A stretch of DNA of 64,000 nucleotides from Actinopolyspora xinjiangensis (GCF_900104475.1 NZ_FNJR01000004.1:186001-250000); one strand, 5' to 3'; shown: positions 20,239 to 31,735, counted from the stretch's first letter. A program made the numbers and translations. The notes: a model not told the origin generated them from the sequence alone.

Positions 20239-20780
20239 ATCTGAGCTCGCACATCAACCAGCTCCGGGAAGATCTGAACGCGGCGGCCTCGGTGGGCGAC
20301 GAGAACACACGGCACGCCGCGACGCTGCTGTCCGGGGCGCTGGAGCCCGCGATGCGGTTGACCCTCATGAACGCGCTGTCGGATCTGGCCGCGGAGGTGA
20401 CCACCCAACTGGACGGCCGCGTGGTCGACGTGCGCCTGGAGGGCAGGGACGTGCGCGCGGTGGTCAGCGGCGGAGAGGAACAGCGCCAGGTACCTCCGGA
20501 GGAGGGACCGCCGCAACCACCCCCGACCGGTGACAGTGGCGACATCAGCAGGATCACGCTGCGGCTGCTGGACGAGATCAAAGGGCAGGCCGAGCAGGCG
20601 GCCTCCACTCAGGGAGTATCGCTGAACACCTGGGTGGCAAGGGCGGTGCAGGGAGCCCTGCACGGAACCCGACCCCACGGCGCCTGGGGCGGCAGCGACC
20701 CCGAACAGCCGACAAGCACCGGCGAGGCTCCGCAGGACGCTCCGTCGTCGTCCCGCCTGCGGGGGTGGGTCAACGGCTAG
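20235..20780 (+). CDS. HicB-like ribbon-helix-helix regulator
   Basis: The 181-residue protein has an N-terminal helical domain (1-90), a Pro/Gly-rich linker, and a C-terminal ribbon-helix-helix at about 104-142: strand '[12 protein letters not shown]', then helices with '[16 protein letters not shown]'. That C-terminal part resembles HicB/Arc-type DNA-binding antitoxins. No HicA toxin is adjacent; the following gene encodes a DUF4097 protein 47 bp downstream, a pairing common in actinobacteria. It is therefore more likely the operon's transcription regulator than an antitoxin. The start codon is embedded in the operator-like array. Confidence 0.7.
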   Translation: MDLSSHINQLREDLNAAASVGDENTRHAATLLSGALEPAMRLTLMNALSDLAAEVTTQLDGRVVDVRLEGRDVRAVVSGGEEQRQVPPEEGPPQPPPTGDSGDISRITLRLLDEIKGQAEQAASTQGVSLNTWVARAVQGALHGTRPHGAWGGSDPEQPTSTGEAPQDAPSSSRLRGWVNG

Positions 20781-20827
20781 GCCCACCGAGCTCACCCGCG
20801 CGGATCTCACCGAAGGAGAACAACACC

Positions 20828-21781
20828 TTGAGCGAGCATTCGGAACCACCACCCGAGGAGCTGCTGCGCACCCGCGACTTCCGTGCGGCGGGGCCGGTGG
20901 AGCTGGACCTGAGCAACGGTGTCGGCCCGGTCGAGGTCGAGCTGGACGACTCCGAATCGGTGCACGTCGAAGTGAGACACGAACCCGAGCACGGCTACCC
21001 GGACTGGCGCGGCGGACTCAGCGGACTGCTGAACTGGGTCAGCGAGCAGTTCAACGAAACCGGGATCAAACCGGGCAACGGACGCGGCAACGGCGGGGGG
21101 CGAGAGGGGGACCGGGCGCTGAACGCGGCCGCGGAGGCGGTCCACCAGACGCGTGTCGACATGACCAACAGCAGGGTGGCCGTGCACCCACCGACCACGG
21201 TGCCGCTGCGTTCGGTACCGCTCGCCGTCCGGGTACGCGCGCCGAGCGGTTCGCGGGTCAACACCCGAACCGGCCCGGGGTCGATCCGGATCGCCGGCCG
21301 CGCCGGCCGGATGAGCCTGCAGAGCGGTTCCGGATCGGTGCTCACCGACGAGGCGAGCGGTACGGCCACGGTCCGGACGGGGTCCGGGCTGGTCCGACTC
21401 GGGCGCATGGCAGGAGGAGTGCAGGCCCGCAGCGGCAGCGGCCGGATCGAGATCGCGTCGATCGAGGCCGCCTCCTCGGTGGTGACCGGCAGCGGCAGCG
21501 TGTGGCTGGGCAGTGTCGGCCACGACCTGCTGGTACGTTCCGGGAGCGGCGACATCACGGTGGCCGAGGGCACCTCGGGGCAGGTGGAACTGATCACCGG
21601 CTCCGGGGAACTCCAGTTCGCCGTGGGGCGCGGGGTGGCCGCGGAGGTCGATCTGACCTCCTCCACCGGCAGCATAACCAGCGAACTGGAAGTGGCCACG
21701 GAACCACCGGCCACACCGCCGCCGCTGAGGCTCTTCGGCCGAACCGGCAGCGGGCAGGCACTGCTGACCTCGGCAGTTTGA
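20828..21781 (+). CDS. DUF4097 beta-strand repeat protein
   Basis: The 317-residue protein has no signal peptide or membrane helix. From about residue 145 onward it repeats short strands punctuated by SGSG/TGSG turns ('QSGSGSV', 'RTGSGLV', 'RSGSGRI', 'VTGSGSV', 'RSGSGDI', 'ITGSGEL'), the DUF4097 right-handed beta-helix pattern. The N-terminal 130 residues include a Gly/Asn-rich insertion. Function of the family is unknown; in many bacteria it accompanies regulators of envelope stress. The TTG start was chosen because GAAGGAG lies 8-9 nt upstream. It is probably co-transcribed with the ribbon-helix-helix gene. Confidence 0.8.
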   Translation: MSEHSEPPPEELLRTRDFRAAGPVELDLSNGVGPVEVELDDSESVHVEVRHEPEHGYPDWRGGLSGLLNWVSEQFNETGIKPGNGRGNGGGREGDRALNAAAEAVHQTRVDMTNSRVAVHPPTTVPLRSVPLAVRVRAPSGSRVNTRTGPGSIRIAGRAGRMSLQSGSGSVLTDEASGTATVRTGSGLVRLGRMAGGVQARSGSGRIEIASIEAASSVVTGSGSVWLGSVGHDLLVRSGSGDITVAEGTSGQVELITGSGELQFAVGRGVAAEVDLTSSTGSITSELEVATEPPATPPPLRLFGRTGSGQALLTSAV

Positions 21782-21805
21782 CCCTCCGGACCACGCCCCG
21801 GAGGG
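21782..21805. terminator. bidirectional hairpin between DUF4097 and glycosylase genes
   Basis: CCCTCCGG and CCGGAGGG form an 8-bp stem with an 8-nt loop, immediately after the DUF4097 stop and 7 nt from the convergent glycosylase stop. Confidence 0.65.
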
Positions 21806-21811
21806 GCCGAA

Positions 21812-23023
21812 CTACGACACCGGGCGCAGTTTCGGGGCGAGATCGCCGTGTTCCCCGATCACCACGTGCTCCAGCTCGAGCCAGTCGGCCATCTCCCGCA
21901 GGGCGAGCCCCAGCTCGGAGGCCACCCGGTTGCGGTCGACGTCGGGCTCGGCGAACGCTCCCGGCACGCGCAGCACACCCGCTCGGCGGTCCGCCTTGAT
22001 GTCCACCCGCGCCACGAGGCGGTCGTCCAGCAGGAACGGAAACACGTAGTAACCGTACTGGCGCCGCTCCGCGGGCAGGTAGATCTCGATGCGGTACCGG
22101 AAGCCGAACAGGCGCTCGGCCCTGGGGCGGAACCAGACCAACGGGTCGAAGGGGCACAACAGCGCGCGAGCTCCCACCGAACGAGGTGCCCACGCGCCGC
22201 GGACCACATAGGCCCGATCCGCCCATCCCTCCACGGCCACGGGGAGGAGCTCGCCCTCCGCCACGAGCTCCGCCACCGCCGCGCGGGAGCGCGCCGGGGG
22301 CAGCCGGTAGTAATCCCGCAAGTCCGGTTCGGTGGCGACCCCGAACGCCCGGGCGGCACGCAGCACCAGCGCGCGTACAGCCTCCTCCTCCGGTGGATCC
22401 TGCCCCAGAACCTCCGGAGGGAGCACGCGCTCGACGAGCTCGTAGTGGCGTTCGAAACCGCGTCGGGTGGCCGTGGTCAACTCACCGGCGGCGAACAGGA
22501 GTTCACAGGCGTGTTTGGTGTCCGAACGGTTCCACCAGGTGCCCGATCCCGTCTTGGCGTCACCGATCCCGCGTTCCAGTTCCCCCGCGCTGATAGGCCC
22601 GCTCTCCTTGACCGCCGTGCGCACCTCGTCGACCAGACCCGGCGCGCGCTCCGCCAACCGACGGTACCGAGGCCGCGAGGGATCGGCGTAGGCCCGCATC
22701 CGCCAACGCAGCAGGGGCCAGTCGGCGAGCGGGACCAACGATGCCTCGTGCGCCCAGTACTCCACGAGCAGGCGGGGGCGCCGAGAGTCCGGGTTCCAGG
22801 CCGCGTCGTCCAGCAACGACCTGTCGTAACCACCGATCCTGCTGAAAACGGGCATGTAGTGGGCACGCACCGCCACGTTGACCGAATCCAGCTGCAACAG
22901 GTTCGTCCGGTTGAGCACACGACGCAGCTGTCGCCGGTCCGGTGAACCGGAAACCGGGGCGTCGGCGAACCCCTGGGCCGCCAGTGCGATGCGTCGGGCC
23001 ACCGCGATGCTGATCTCACGCAT
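21812..23023 (-). CDS. AlkX/YcaQ-type winged-helix DNA glycosylase (HTH_42)
   Basis: The 403-residue protein is a crosslink-repair glycosylase of the HTH_42 superfamily. Conserved elements are the N-terminal 'RRVLNRTNLLQLDSVNV' with Gln44-Leu45-Asp46, a 'YWAHEASL' segment, and C-terminal 'LLCPFDPLVWFR' and 'YYVFPFLL'. The superfamily splits into AlkZ (QxQ catalytic motif, azinomycin-type lesions) and AlkX/YcaQ (QxD, nitrogen-mustard crosslinks). This protein has QLD and so belongs with AlkX. It would excise alkylated guanines and unhook interstrand crosslinks. The gene is monocistronic. Confidence 0.8.
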   Translation of the reverse strand: MREISIAVARRIALAAQGFADAPVSGSPDRRQLRRVLNRTNLLQLDSVNVAVRAHYMPVFSRIGGYDRSLLDDAAWNPDSRRPRLLVEYWAHEASLVPLADWPLLRWRMRAYADPSRPRYRRLAERAPGLVDEVRTAVKESGPISAGELERGIGDAKTGSGTWWNRSDTKHACELLFAAGELTTATRRGFERHYELVERVLPPEVLGQDPPEEEAVRALVLRAARAFGVATEPDLRDYYRLPPARSRAAVAELVAEGELLPVAVEGWADRAYVVRGAWAPRSVGARALLCPFDPLVWFRPRAERLFGFRYRIEIYLPAERRQYGYYVFPFLLDDRLVARVDIKADRRAGVLRVPGAFAEPDVDRNRVASELGLALREMADWLELEHVVIGEHGDLAPKLRPVS

Positions 23024-23116
23024 ACACCGGGATCATGCCAGCGAGCACCGACACGCCACGCGGCCGTGGGCGGAACCGGTTTCCGACCACCACGGAATCG
23101 GTCGGCACGGACACGT

Positions 23117-23122
23117 TAGGTT
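23117..23122 (+). promoter_or_regulatory. putative -10 element, leaderless acetyltransferase mRNA
   Basis: TAGGTT is followed by the 6-nt spacer CCCGAC and the ATG at 23129. No ribosome site is present. Confidence 0.5.
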
Positions 23123-23128
23123 CCCGAC

Positions 23129-23686
23129 ATGGCCGACGCTGAGGTACGGACCGCCATCGCCGCGGACGCGGCGGAAATCGCTCGAATCCAGCTCGGCACC
23201 TGGCGCAGTGCCTACTCGGAGCTGCTACCGCCCGGGGTGCTGGACGAGCTGACCGAGGACACCGCCGAACAGCAGTGGCGGGAGGCCATCGAGGAGAACT
23301 CCACGACGGTGCTGCTGGCCACGGAGGGCGACTGGTCGGTCGGGTTCTGCGCGGGCGGCACGGCACCCACGGGTGAGACGGCCGCCGCGGACGGCTCCGT
23401 GCCGGAGGACGCGAACAGCACGGTTCTCGTCAGCACCCTGCTCGTGGAACCCCGCTGGGGGCGCCGGGGGCACGGCGGCAGGCTGCTCGGCACGCTGGCC
23501 CAACAGCTGCGGCAGGCCGGCAACACCAGAGGCATCAGCTGGATCCCGGAGGCCGACGAAGCGTCCATGGCCTTCTACCGCGGCGTGGGTTGGGAACCGG
23601 ACGGGACGGTCCGGACCCTCGACGCGGGGGGCAGACCACTGCGTGAACTCCGCGTCACCGGAACCCTGGAGCTGCGTTTCCAATGA
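23129..23686 (+). CDS. GNAT family N-acetyltransferase
   Basis: The 185-residue protein is a single GNAT domain. The N-terminal 'EVRTAIAADAAEIARIQLGTWR' is typical, the acetyl-CoA loop is 'RWGRRGHGGRLL' near residues 109-120, and 'ASMAFYRGVGWEPDG' forms the C-terminal strand-helix. An insertion rich in Ala, Gly and Asp (about 74-95) is unusual. The substrate is unknown. It is convergent with the dapB operon and probably transcribed as a leaderless mRNA. Confidence 0.75.
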   Translation: MADAEVRTAIAADAAEIARIQLGTWRSAYSELLPPGVLDELTEDTAEQQWREAIEENSTTVLLATEGDWSVGFCAGGTAPTGETAAADGSVPEDANSTVLVSTLLVEPRWGRRGHGGRLLGTLAQQLRQAGNTRGISWIPEADEASMAFYRGVGWEPDGTVRTLDAGGRPLRELRVTGTLELRFQ

Positions 23687-23793
23687 GAGCGGGGAGTACT
23701 CGTTCCTCACCTTCCGCGAGGGCACCACGGAGCGGATTCCGGCGAGGGGCAGCCGGGTAACTGGTCATCCAGGACAGGGGCCTCCGGCCGGTC

Positions 23794-25336
<1,543 letters not shown>

Positions 25337-27592
25337 TCAGTCGGCCTCGGCGGGCTGCTGCACGGAGGCCTCGTCGGCGTTGACCGCCTCGGAGGACTCC
25401 TCGTCGACGGGAACGAGGCTGATCTTGCCCCGGCTGTCGATGTCGGCGATCTCCACTCGGAGCTTGTCACCGACGTTGACGACGTCCTCGACCTTGCCGA
25501 TGCGCTTGCCGTTGCCCAGCTTCGAGATGTGGACCAGACCGTCCTTGCCCGGCATCAGGGAGACGAACGCGCCGAAGGCGGCGGTTTTCACGACGGTCCC
25601 GAGGAAACGCTCGCCGATCTTGGGCAGCTGCGGATTGGCGATCGCGTTGATCCGATCGATGGCCGCCTCGGCGGAGGGGCCGTCCGAGGCACCCACGTAG
25701 ATCGTGCCGTCGTCCTCGATGGTGATCTCGGCGCCGGTCTCCTCGGTGATCGTGTTGATCATCTTGCCCTTCGGGCCGATGACCTCGCCGATCTTGTCCA
25801 CCGGCACGTTGATGGAGGTCACCCGCGGGGCGTGCGGGCTCATCTCGTCCGGCGAGCCGATCGCCTCGGCCATGACGTTGAGAATCGCCAACCTGGCGTC
25901 CCTGGCCTGGCCCAGGGCCTGGCCGAGGACCTCGGAGGGGATGCCGTCGAGCTTGGTGTCCAGCTGCAACGCCGTGATGAAGTCCTTGGTGCCCGCGACC
26001 TTGAAGTCCATGTCGCCGTAGGCGTCCTCGGCACCCAGGATGTCGGTCAGCGCCACGTAGTGGGTCTGGCCGTCGACCTCGTCGGAGACCAGCCCCATGG
26101 CGATACCGGCCACGGGGGCCTTGAGCGGCACACCAGCGTTCAGCAACGAGAGCGTGGACGCGCAGACCGAGCCCATCGAGGTGGAGCCGTTGGACCCGAG
26201 AGCCTCGGAAACCTGGCGCAGCGCATAGGGGAATTCCTCCCTGCCAGGCAGCACGGGGACCAGCGCGCGCTCGGCCAGCGCACCGTGCCCGATCTCGCGC
26301 CGCTTCGGCGTACCCACCCGGCCGGTCTCGCCGGTGGAGTAGGGCGGGAAGTTGTAGTGGTGCATGTAGCGCTTGCTGGTGTCCGGCCCGAGACTGTCGA
26401 TGGTCTGCTCGAGCCGGAGCATGTTCAGCGTCGACACGCCGAGGATCTGGGTCTCACCGCGTTCGAACAGCGCGGAACCGTGTGCCCGGGGAACCACACC
26501 GACCTCGGCGGAGAGTCCCCGGATGTCGGTCAGCCCGCGCCCGTCGATGCGGACCTTCTCCCGGATGATGCGTTGCCGGACCAGCTTCTTGGTCAGCGCC
26601 TTCAGCGCGGCACCGAGTTCCTTCTCCCGGCCCGCGAAGGCCTCTCCCTCCTCGACACCGGCGCGCTGCAGGGTGATCTCCTTCAGCTCGTCGAGTCGCT
26701 GCTCGCGTTCCTGCTTACCGGCGATGGCCAGTGCTTCGGCGAGTTCGTCGGAGACCGCCCGCTCCACAGCGGCGTAGGCGTCCTCGGCGTAAGCCGGGTA
26801 GACGGGGTATTCCTCCGTGGCGACGCCCGCGGCGTCGGCCAGGCTCTGCTGCGCCTCGCAGAGAACCCGGATGAAGGGCTTGGCAGCCTCCAGACCTCCG
26901 GCGACCACTTCCTCGGTCGGGTTCTGAGCCCCCTGCTCGACCAGCTCACCGGTCGCCTCGGTGGCCTCGGCCTCGACCATCATGATCGCCACGTCGTCAC
27001 CGACGATCCGCCCCGCCACGACCATGTTGAACACGGATCGCTTGAGCTGCTCGTGGGTGGGGAACGCGACCCACTGGCCGTCGATGAGCGCCATGCGGGT
27101 TCCTCCGACTGGGCCGGAGAAGGGCAGTCCGGACAGCTGCGTGGAAGCGGAGGCGCCGTTGATGGCGAGGACGTCGTAGGAGTCCTCGGGGTCCAGGCTC
27201 ATCACCGTGACCACGACCTGCACCTCGTTGCGCAGGCCCTCGACGAAGGTGGGGCGCAGCGGCCGGTCGATCAGCCTGCAGGTGAGGACCGCGTCGGTGG
27301 AGGGACGCCCCTCCCTGCGGAAGAAGGACCCCGGGATGCGTCCCGCCGCGTACATCCGCTCCTCGACGTCGACCGTCAGCGGGAAGAAGTCCAGGTTTTC
27401 CTTGGGCTGCTTGGAGGCCGTGGTGGCCGAGAGCAGCATGGTGCCGTCGTCCAGGTACGCGGTCACGCTGCCCGCGGCCAGCTTCGCCAGCCTGCCGGTC
27501 TCGAACCGCACGGTGCGCTTGCCGAATTCGCCGTTGTCCAGCACGGCGGTGCTTTCGTACACACCGTCGTCGTACGACTGCGAGTCTGTCAT
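25337..27592 (-). CDS. pnp: polynucleotide phosphorylase (guanosine pentaphosphate synthetase I)
   Basis: The 751-residue protein has two RNase PH domains (about 20-230 and 350-580) joined by a helical linker, a KH domain with '[14 protein letters not shown]', and a C-terminal S1 domain ending in '[17 protein letters not shown]'. It degrades RNA phosphorolytically from the 3' end and in actinomycetes can also make (p)ppGpp. The ATG at 27592 has AGGAG upstream and matches family starts; the open frame runs 43 codons further without similarity. It lies downstream of rpsO in the same orientation, the standard order. Confidence 0.95.
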   Translation of the reverse strand: MTDSQSYDDGVYESTAVLDNGEFGKRTVRFETGRLAKLAAGSVTAYLDDGTMLLSATTASKQPKENLDFFPLTVDVEERMYAAGRIPGSFFRREGRPSTDAVLTCRLIDRPLRPTFVEGLRNEVQVVVTVMSLDPEDSYDVLAINGASASTQLSGLPFSGPVGGTRMALIDGQWVAFPTHEQLKRSVFNMVVAGRIVGDDVAIMMVEAEATEATGELVEQGAQNPTEEVVAGGLEAAKPFIRVLCEAQQSLADAAGVATEEYPVYPAYAEDAYAAVERAVSDELAEALAIAGKQEREQRLDELKEITLQRAGVEEGEAFAGREKELGAALKALTKKLVRQRIIREKVRIDGRGLTDIRGLSAEVGVVPRAHGSALFERGETQILGVSTLNMLRLEQTIDSLGPDTSKRYMHHYNFPPYSTGETGRVGTPKRREIGHGALAERALVPVLPGREEFPYALRQVSEALGSNGSTSMGSVCASTLSLLNAGVPLKAPVAGIAMGLVSDEVDGQTHYVALTDILGAEDAYGDMDFKVAGTKDFITALQLDTKLDGIPSEVLGQALGQARDARLAILNVMAEAIGSPDEMSPHAPRVTSINVPVDKIGEVIGPKGKMINTITEETGAEITIEDDGTIYVGASDGPSAEAAIDRINAIANPQLPKIGERFLGTVVKTAAFGAFVSLMPGKDGLVHISKLGNGKRIGKVEDVVNVGDKLRVEIADIDSRGKISLVPVDEESSEAVNADEASVQQPAEAD

Positions 27593-27836
27593 CGTTACTC
27601 CTAGGAGAGGTGTGGGCTCCTGGAACGCAGAGGCCACAACAACCGCTCGCAGCGTGGTCCGACGGGGCCGGTCATCGATCGAAGCCCAGGGGATGTTCGC
27701 TCCGACACCCCCTGCGGCCACTACCGAGGACCGGCGAAGGCCCCTGCTTGGCAGCGGTGTGGACTCTGTGTAGGCAACCCTGTGTCACTTGCCGGTTGTC
27801 GTCCGGAGCTCGCTCGTGGAGTCACACTCCATACAG

Positions 27837-27868
27837 CGAGGGGAGTGGCAGCGCGGCCACTCCCCTCG
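27837..27868 (-). terminator. hairpin after rpsO
   Basis: CGAGGGGAGTGGC and its complement form a perfect 13-bp stem with loop AGCGCG, 8 nt beyond the rpsO stop and 245 nt upstream of the pnp start. It may end rpsO transcripts or limit read-through into pnp. Confidence 0.7.
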
Positions 27869-27876
27869 GCGAACTG

Positions 27877-28146
27877 TCAGCGGCGCAGTCCCAGTCGCTG
27901 GATCAGCGAGCGGTAGCGCGTGATGTCGACCCGCGTCAGATAGTTGAGCATCCGACGGCGGCGGCCGACCATCAGCAGCAAGCCACGACGGGAGTGGTGG
28001 TCGTGCTTGTGCTCCTTGAGGTGCTCGGTCAGCCCGGAGATCCGGTGGGTCAGCAGGGCGATCTGCGCCTCGGCCGATCCGGTGTCGGACTCGTGCAGAC
28101 CGTACTCGGACAGAATCTGCTGCTTCTGAGTAGTGGACAGCGCCAC
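27877..28146 (-). CDS. rpsO: 30S ribosomal protein S15
   Basis: The 89-residue length is exactly typical. Family features are 'STTQKQQIL' at the N-terminus, '[24 protein letters not shown]', the RNA-binding '[10 protein letters not shown]' and 'RRMLNYL'. S15 binds the central domain of 16S rRNA. The GTG at 28146 was chosen because AAGGAG precedes it and the length then fits. It is followed by a terminator and pnp. Confidence 0.97.
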   Translation of the reverse strand: MALSTTQKQQILSEYGLHESDTGSAEAQIALLTHRISGLTEHLKEHKHDHHSRRGLLLMVGRRRRMLNYLTRVDITRYRSLIQRLGLRR

Positions 28147-28359
28147 GAGTGAGTCTCCTTGTTTCGTGTCCCGTGCCACCGATGCCGCATCGCGCACGAC
28201 ATCGGATTACATATCGTCACCGTCCGGTCGACGCCGAACCACTCGAAGTCGGCGATCACCCGTCTGGTTGATCCCCGGCCGCCACGGACCGCAGCCGAAG
28301 GTTGCCACCGAGCATAACAGGGAGACCGGTGAAAAGCGGGATACCCGCCGCGGGGCGTG

Positions 28360-28935
28360 TCACGGATCCAGCGGAACCCGGCACACCGTCCGGTAAGTCA
28401 GCTTCCCCGCGTGCCGTTCACTGGCGACCACGTCGAGTGACCTCACCGACCATGCCGGTCCCACGTAGTCGTTCAGCCGACCGGTGATTCGGTTCGGGTC
28501 AAGCCTACCGCGTGACCACCTGGCGACAGTAACGTGTGGGCGGAAACGTCCCTCGTCCGCACCCGCCAGCAGCGCGAGCCTGCGCAACGCGGGGTCGGGC
28601 CCGAGCGCGGCGACATCATCCTCCGGAGCCACCCCCACCCAGAGCACCCCGCGGAACGTCCCCGCCCCGGCCAGGCACAGCGGGGGAACCACGAACCCCG
28701 GATCGGCCGCGCGGAGCTCGCTCACACCGGCCCGCAACCGGGCCGCGACGACCTCGGGATCGGCGCCGTCACCGTGGAAGCACAGCGTCATGTGCCACAG
28801 TCGAGGCGGGACCGGGCGGAACCCGCTCAGTCCCTCGGTCGGCACCGGCCACTTCTCCCGCCGGTTGCCACCCAACACGGCGGACAGGTCCGCGACGGCC
28901 GCTTCGGAAGGCCACAACGCGGTGAACAAACGCAT
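28360..28935 (-). CDS. thpR: RNA 2',3'-cyclic phosphodiesterase (LigT/2H family)
   Basis: The 191-residue protein has the two H-x-T motifs of the 2H phosphoesterase fold: 'HMTLCFHG' near residue 48 and 'HVTVARWS' near residue 134. It starts with 'MRLFTALWPS', the usual opening. The enzyme opens 2',3'-cyclic phosphate ends of RNA. The internal ATG at 28935 is preferred to the GTG at 28950 because the family starts at this Met. It sits between rpsO and a regulator gene. Confidence 0.85.
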   Translation of the reverse strand: MRLFTALWPSEAAVADLSAVLGGNRREKWPVPTEGLSGFRPVPPRLWHMTLCFHGDGADPEVVAARLRAGVSELRAADPGFVVPPLCLAGAGTFRGVLWVGVAPEDDVAALGPDPALRRLALLAGADEGRFRPHVTVARWSRGRLDPNRITGRLNDYVGPAWSVRSLDVVASERHAGKLTYRTVCRVPLDP

Positions 28936-29033
28936 CGGGCGGAGTCCCACAACCTGGCAGGGGCATCACACTTCCGCCCCAGGATACTTTCCCGGCACAA
29001 CGCTCCCCGCCTTCCGGGACGGGCTGTCGCCGC

Positions 29034-29543
29034 TCAGGCCGATCCGCTGTCCTCGGCTCCACTCCCGCCGCAGGCCGCTCTGCGAAGCAGCCCCGCCAGG
29101 GCGGGATGGTAACCGTCCAACAGGTCGGCCGCCCATTCCAACTCGTGCGGCTGGGCGATCTGCCGCAGGGCGGGCCAGGCCACTTCCTCGTTGTTACCCG
29201 CCTGCCTGACGGGCACGCTGTCCCGACCGAGGGCCGGACGAGAGCCCTTCACGTCCTCCAGGGCCTGCTGCACCGCTTCGGACTCACCGGCGGCGACACC
29301 GGGAGTGAAGACCTTGCGTTCCAGCATGACGAGCCTGGCCAGCACGGAGGGGTTGCCGATCTTGGCTCGCCTTCCGCTCATCACCTGGCTGAGCATGGGA
29401 GCGCTGATTCCCAGTACCTCGGCCAGCTGGGCCTGCGAAGTCCGGTAGGCGACCACCAGTCGCCGTACCCGATCGCCCAACGGTTCCCCGTACCACTGGC
29501 GCTGCAGCGCCAGATTCCGCTGGACGACCTCGCGTTCCCGCAC
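29034..29543 (-). CDS. helix-turn-helix (XRE-like) transcriptional regulator
   Basis: The 169-residue protein has a helix-turn-helix at about 36-60 ('QAQLAEVLGISAPMLSQVMSGRRAK' in family terms: scaffold helix, turn GIS, recognition helix). Residues 70-170 are helical and of unknown function. Such proteins with a long C-terminal extension usually bind their own promoter. GGGGGAG lies 5 nt before the GTG at 29543; the frame is open far upstream only because it is antisense-like in ribF. An inverted repeat TTGCC-N5-GGCAA lies 54 bp upstream. Confidence 0.7.
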   Translation of the reverse strand: MREREVVQRNLALQRQWYGEPLGDRVRRLVVAYRTSQAQLAEVLGISAPMLSQVMSGRRAKIGNPSVLARLVMLERKVFTPGVAAGESEAVQQALEDVKGSRPALGRDSVPVRQAGNNEEVAWPALRQIAQPHELEWAADLLDGYHPALAGLLRRAACGGSGAEDSGSA

Positions 29544-29596
29544 GTTGGCTCCCCCGGCTGCCGTTCGGACAGATGACCCCTTTCGGTTTCCGAATA

Positions 29597-29611
29597 TTGC
29601 CAGTCCGGCAA
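29597..29611. promoter_or_regulatory. candidate operator of the XRE-like regulator
   Basis: TTGCC-AGTCC-GGCAA is a perfect 5-bp dyad in an AT-richer 70-bp stretch upstream of the regulator gene. Autorepression is inferred from position only. Confidence 0.35.
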
Positions 29612-29679
29612 CACACGCGGGGGCGGAATCCGAAAAATGTTTCATAACAGCTGGACAGCCGGTCGCGCGGTGGAGGCCG

Positions 29680-30660
29680 TCACTCCACCCCGAGGAGGGC
29701 ACGCGTGTCGGCCACGTCCCGAGCCATCTGATCGACCAGCTGTTCGGCCGAATCGAAACGGACCATGCCACGCAGTCGGGAAACGAAATCCAATTCGGCG
29801 TACTCACCGTAGAAATCGCGGTCCACATCCAGCACGAAGGCCTCCACGGTGCGTTCGGTGCCGGAGAACGTGGGATTGCTGCCCACCGAGACAGCCGCGG
29901 GCAGGGTTCGCTCCGGTTCCTGGGCCCCGCGCTGCCGATGCGTGAACCAGCAGGCGTACACCCCGTCGGCGGGAATCGCCGCGAACTCGGGGGTGGACAG
30001 ATTGGCGGTCGGGTATCCGAGCTCCCTGCCGCCCCTGCCGGTACCGCGGACGACGATCCCCTCCAATCGGTGATAGCGCCCCAGAGCGGCGGCCGCGGCG
30101 GCCACGTCGCCCGCGTCGACGCGGGAACGCACGAAGGTCGAGGAGAACGTGACCGGTGGTTCCCGACGATCGACACCGTCGGTGTAGCCGGTCAGCAGAT
30201 CGGCGGACTCGACCTCGAAGCCGAAACGCTGCCCCAGCGTGTGCAACAGATCGATGTTGCCGGCCGCCTTGTGGCCGAAGGTGAAGTTCTCGCCCACGAC
30301 GACGACGGCGGCGTGCAGCCGGTCCACGAGGACCTCGTGGACGAACTCGTCGGCGGGCATTCGCGACAGTTCCGGAGTGAACGGCAGCACGCAGAAGACG
30401 TCCACTCCGAGCCACTCGGCCAGTTCGGCCCGGCGCTGCAACGTGGTCAGCTGGGCGGGATGACTCCCCGGCCGGACCACCTCGGCCGGATGAGGATCGA
30501 AGGTGACCAGCACGCACGGCAACCCACGTTCCCGGGCACGCCGAACGGCCTCCCCGATCAGTTGCTGATGCCCCCGGTGCATCCCGTCGAAGACTCCGAT
30601 GGTGACCACACACCGGCCCCACCCACTGGGAAGCTGCTCCAAGCCACGCCAACGCTGCAC
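29680..30660 (-). CDS. ribF: bifunctional riboflavin kinase/FAD synthetase
   Basis: The 326-residue protein has an N-terminal nucleotidyltransferase domain with 'GVFDGMHRGHQQLI' (residues 22-35, the HxGH-type motif being HRGH) and 'FSSTFVRSRV', and a C-terminal riboflavin kinase domain with 'GRGGRELGYPTANL' (the PTAN motif). It converts riboflavin to FMN and FAD. It lies downstream of truB in the same orientation, the standard order. TAAGGT and GGGAAG lie just upstream of the GTG. Confidence 0.94.
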   Translation of the reverse strand: MQRWRGLEQLPSGWGRCVVTIGVFDGMHRGHQQLIGEAVRRARERGLPCVLVTFDPHPAEVVRPGSHPAQLTTLQRRAELAEWLGVDVFCVLPFTPELSRMPADEFVHEVLVDRLHAAVVVVGENFTFGHKAAGNIDLLHTLGQRFGFEVESADLLTGYTDGVDRREPPVTFSSTFVRSRVDAGDVAAAAAALGRYHRLEGIVVRGTGRGGRELGYPTANLSTPEFAAIPADGVYACWFTHRQRGAQEPERTLPAAVSVGSNPTFSGTERTVEAFVLDVDRDFYGEYAELDFVSRLRGMVRFDSAEQLVDQMARDVADTRALLGVE

Positions 30661-30823
30661 GGCTTCCCACCTTATCTAGCCGTGCTCGGCGCACGGGTGG
30701 GACCTCGGCGTGTCGCGATCGAAGCGCTCAGCGGGGGCGCCGAGGAGAGCTCGGGCCCCGAACGGAGTCGGTCCGAAGACGCCGCGACACACCCGCACAC
30801 GAGGCCGTCGAACGATCTCGCCG

Positions 30824-31735
30824 TCAACCCGCGGGCCGCAGCACCAGCACCGGTTTGGCACCACTGCCCCGATCCCGCAGCAACGCCACGGCACGCCCCT
30901 CCGGGTCGAAGGAGGCATAGGTTCCCTCGAATCCCGCCCCCCGCACGGGTTGGCCGTGCGAGAGAGCGCGCGCGGTGTCCGCGCCGACATCCACACGGGG
31001 AAACGCCGTGGCGACGGCCTCGTCCAGTTCCATGGACAGTTCGGGGTGTTGTTCGAGACTTTCGAGGGTACGAGCGGTGGACAGGCCGAACGGACCCACC
31101 CGCGTGCGGCGCAGCCGGACCAGATGCCCCCCGACCCCCAGGTCGCGCCCCAGATCACGGGCCAGCGCACGGACGTAGGTACCGGAGGAGCACTCCACCA
31201 TCACGTCGAGATCGAGGACATCCCCGTCGTGGTGCGTGGCGAGCAGGTCGAACCGCGAAACGGTCACGGGGCGGGCGCTCAACTCCACTTGCTCGCCCTG
31301 CCGGGCGAGTTCGTAGGCCCGCCGACCGTTGACCTTCACCGCGCTGACCGCGCTGGGAACCTGCTCCAGGTCACCGGTCAGGTTCGCTATCGCCGACCTC
31401 ACGGCGGACTCGGTCACCCCAGAGGCGTCCGCGGCCGAGAGGCACTCCCCCTCGGCGTCATCGGTGCTGGTCGAGGAGCCCAGTCGAACGGTGGCGAGGT
31501 AGGCCTTGGTGTCCAGGGCGAGGTGGCCGAGCAGTTTGGTGGCGCGCTCCAGCCCCAGGACCAGCACGCCGGTGGCCATCGGGTCGAGTGTGCCCGCGTG
31601 CCCGACTCTACGGGTGCCCATGGTGCGGCGGACACGCGCGACGACGTCGTGCGAAGTCATCCCCGACGGTTTGTCCACGACCAACAAACCGGGGGGCACT
31701 GTCTGCTGCGAGGAAGTTCGGGTCTGACGCGGCAC
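30824..31735 (-). CDS. truB: tRNA pseudouridine(55) synthase
   Basis: The 303-residue protein has 'LLVVDKPSGMTSHDVV' (17-32) and the catalytic 'GHAGTLDPMATG' with Asp51. It isomerises U55 in the T-loop of tRNAs. A C-terminal actinobacterial TruB_C domain recognises the tRNA. The GTG at 31735 was chosen at the usual N-terminal distance; the open frame extends to 31822 without similarity. It is divergent from def across 130 bp. Confidence 0.94.
   Translation of the reverse strand: MPRQTRTSSQQTVPPGLLVVDKPSGMTSHDVVARVRRTMGTRRVGHAGTLDPMATGVLVLGLERATKLLGHLALDTKAYLATVRLGSSTSTDDAEGECLSAADASGVTESAVRSAIANLTGDLEQVPSAVSAVKVNGRRAYELARQGEQVELSARPVTVSRFDLLATHHDGDVLDLDVMVECSSGTYVRALARDLGRDLGVGGHLVRLRRTRVGPFGLSTARTLESLEQHPELSMELDEAVATAFPRVDVGADTARALSHGQPVRGAGFEGTYASFDPEGRAVALLRDRGSGAKPVLVLRPAG

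Noticed and set aside
20235-20780. HicB antitoxin of a toxin-antitoxin pair
   Set aside because: No HicA-like or other toxin gene is adjacent; the partner is a DUF4097 protein and the N-terminal domain is not HicB-like.
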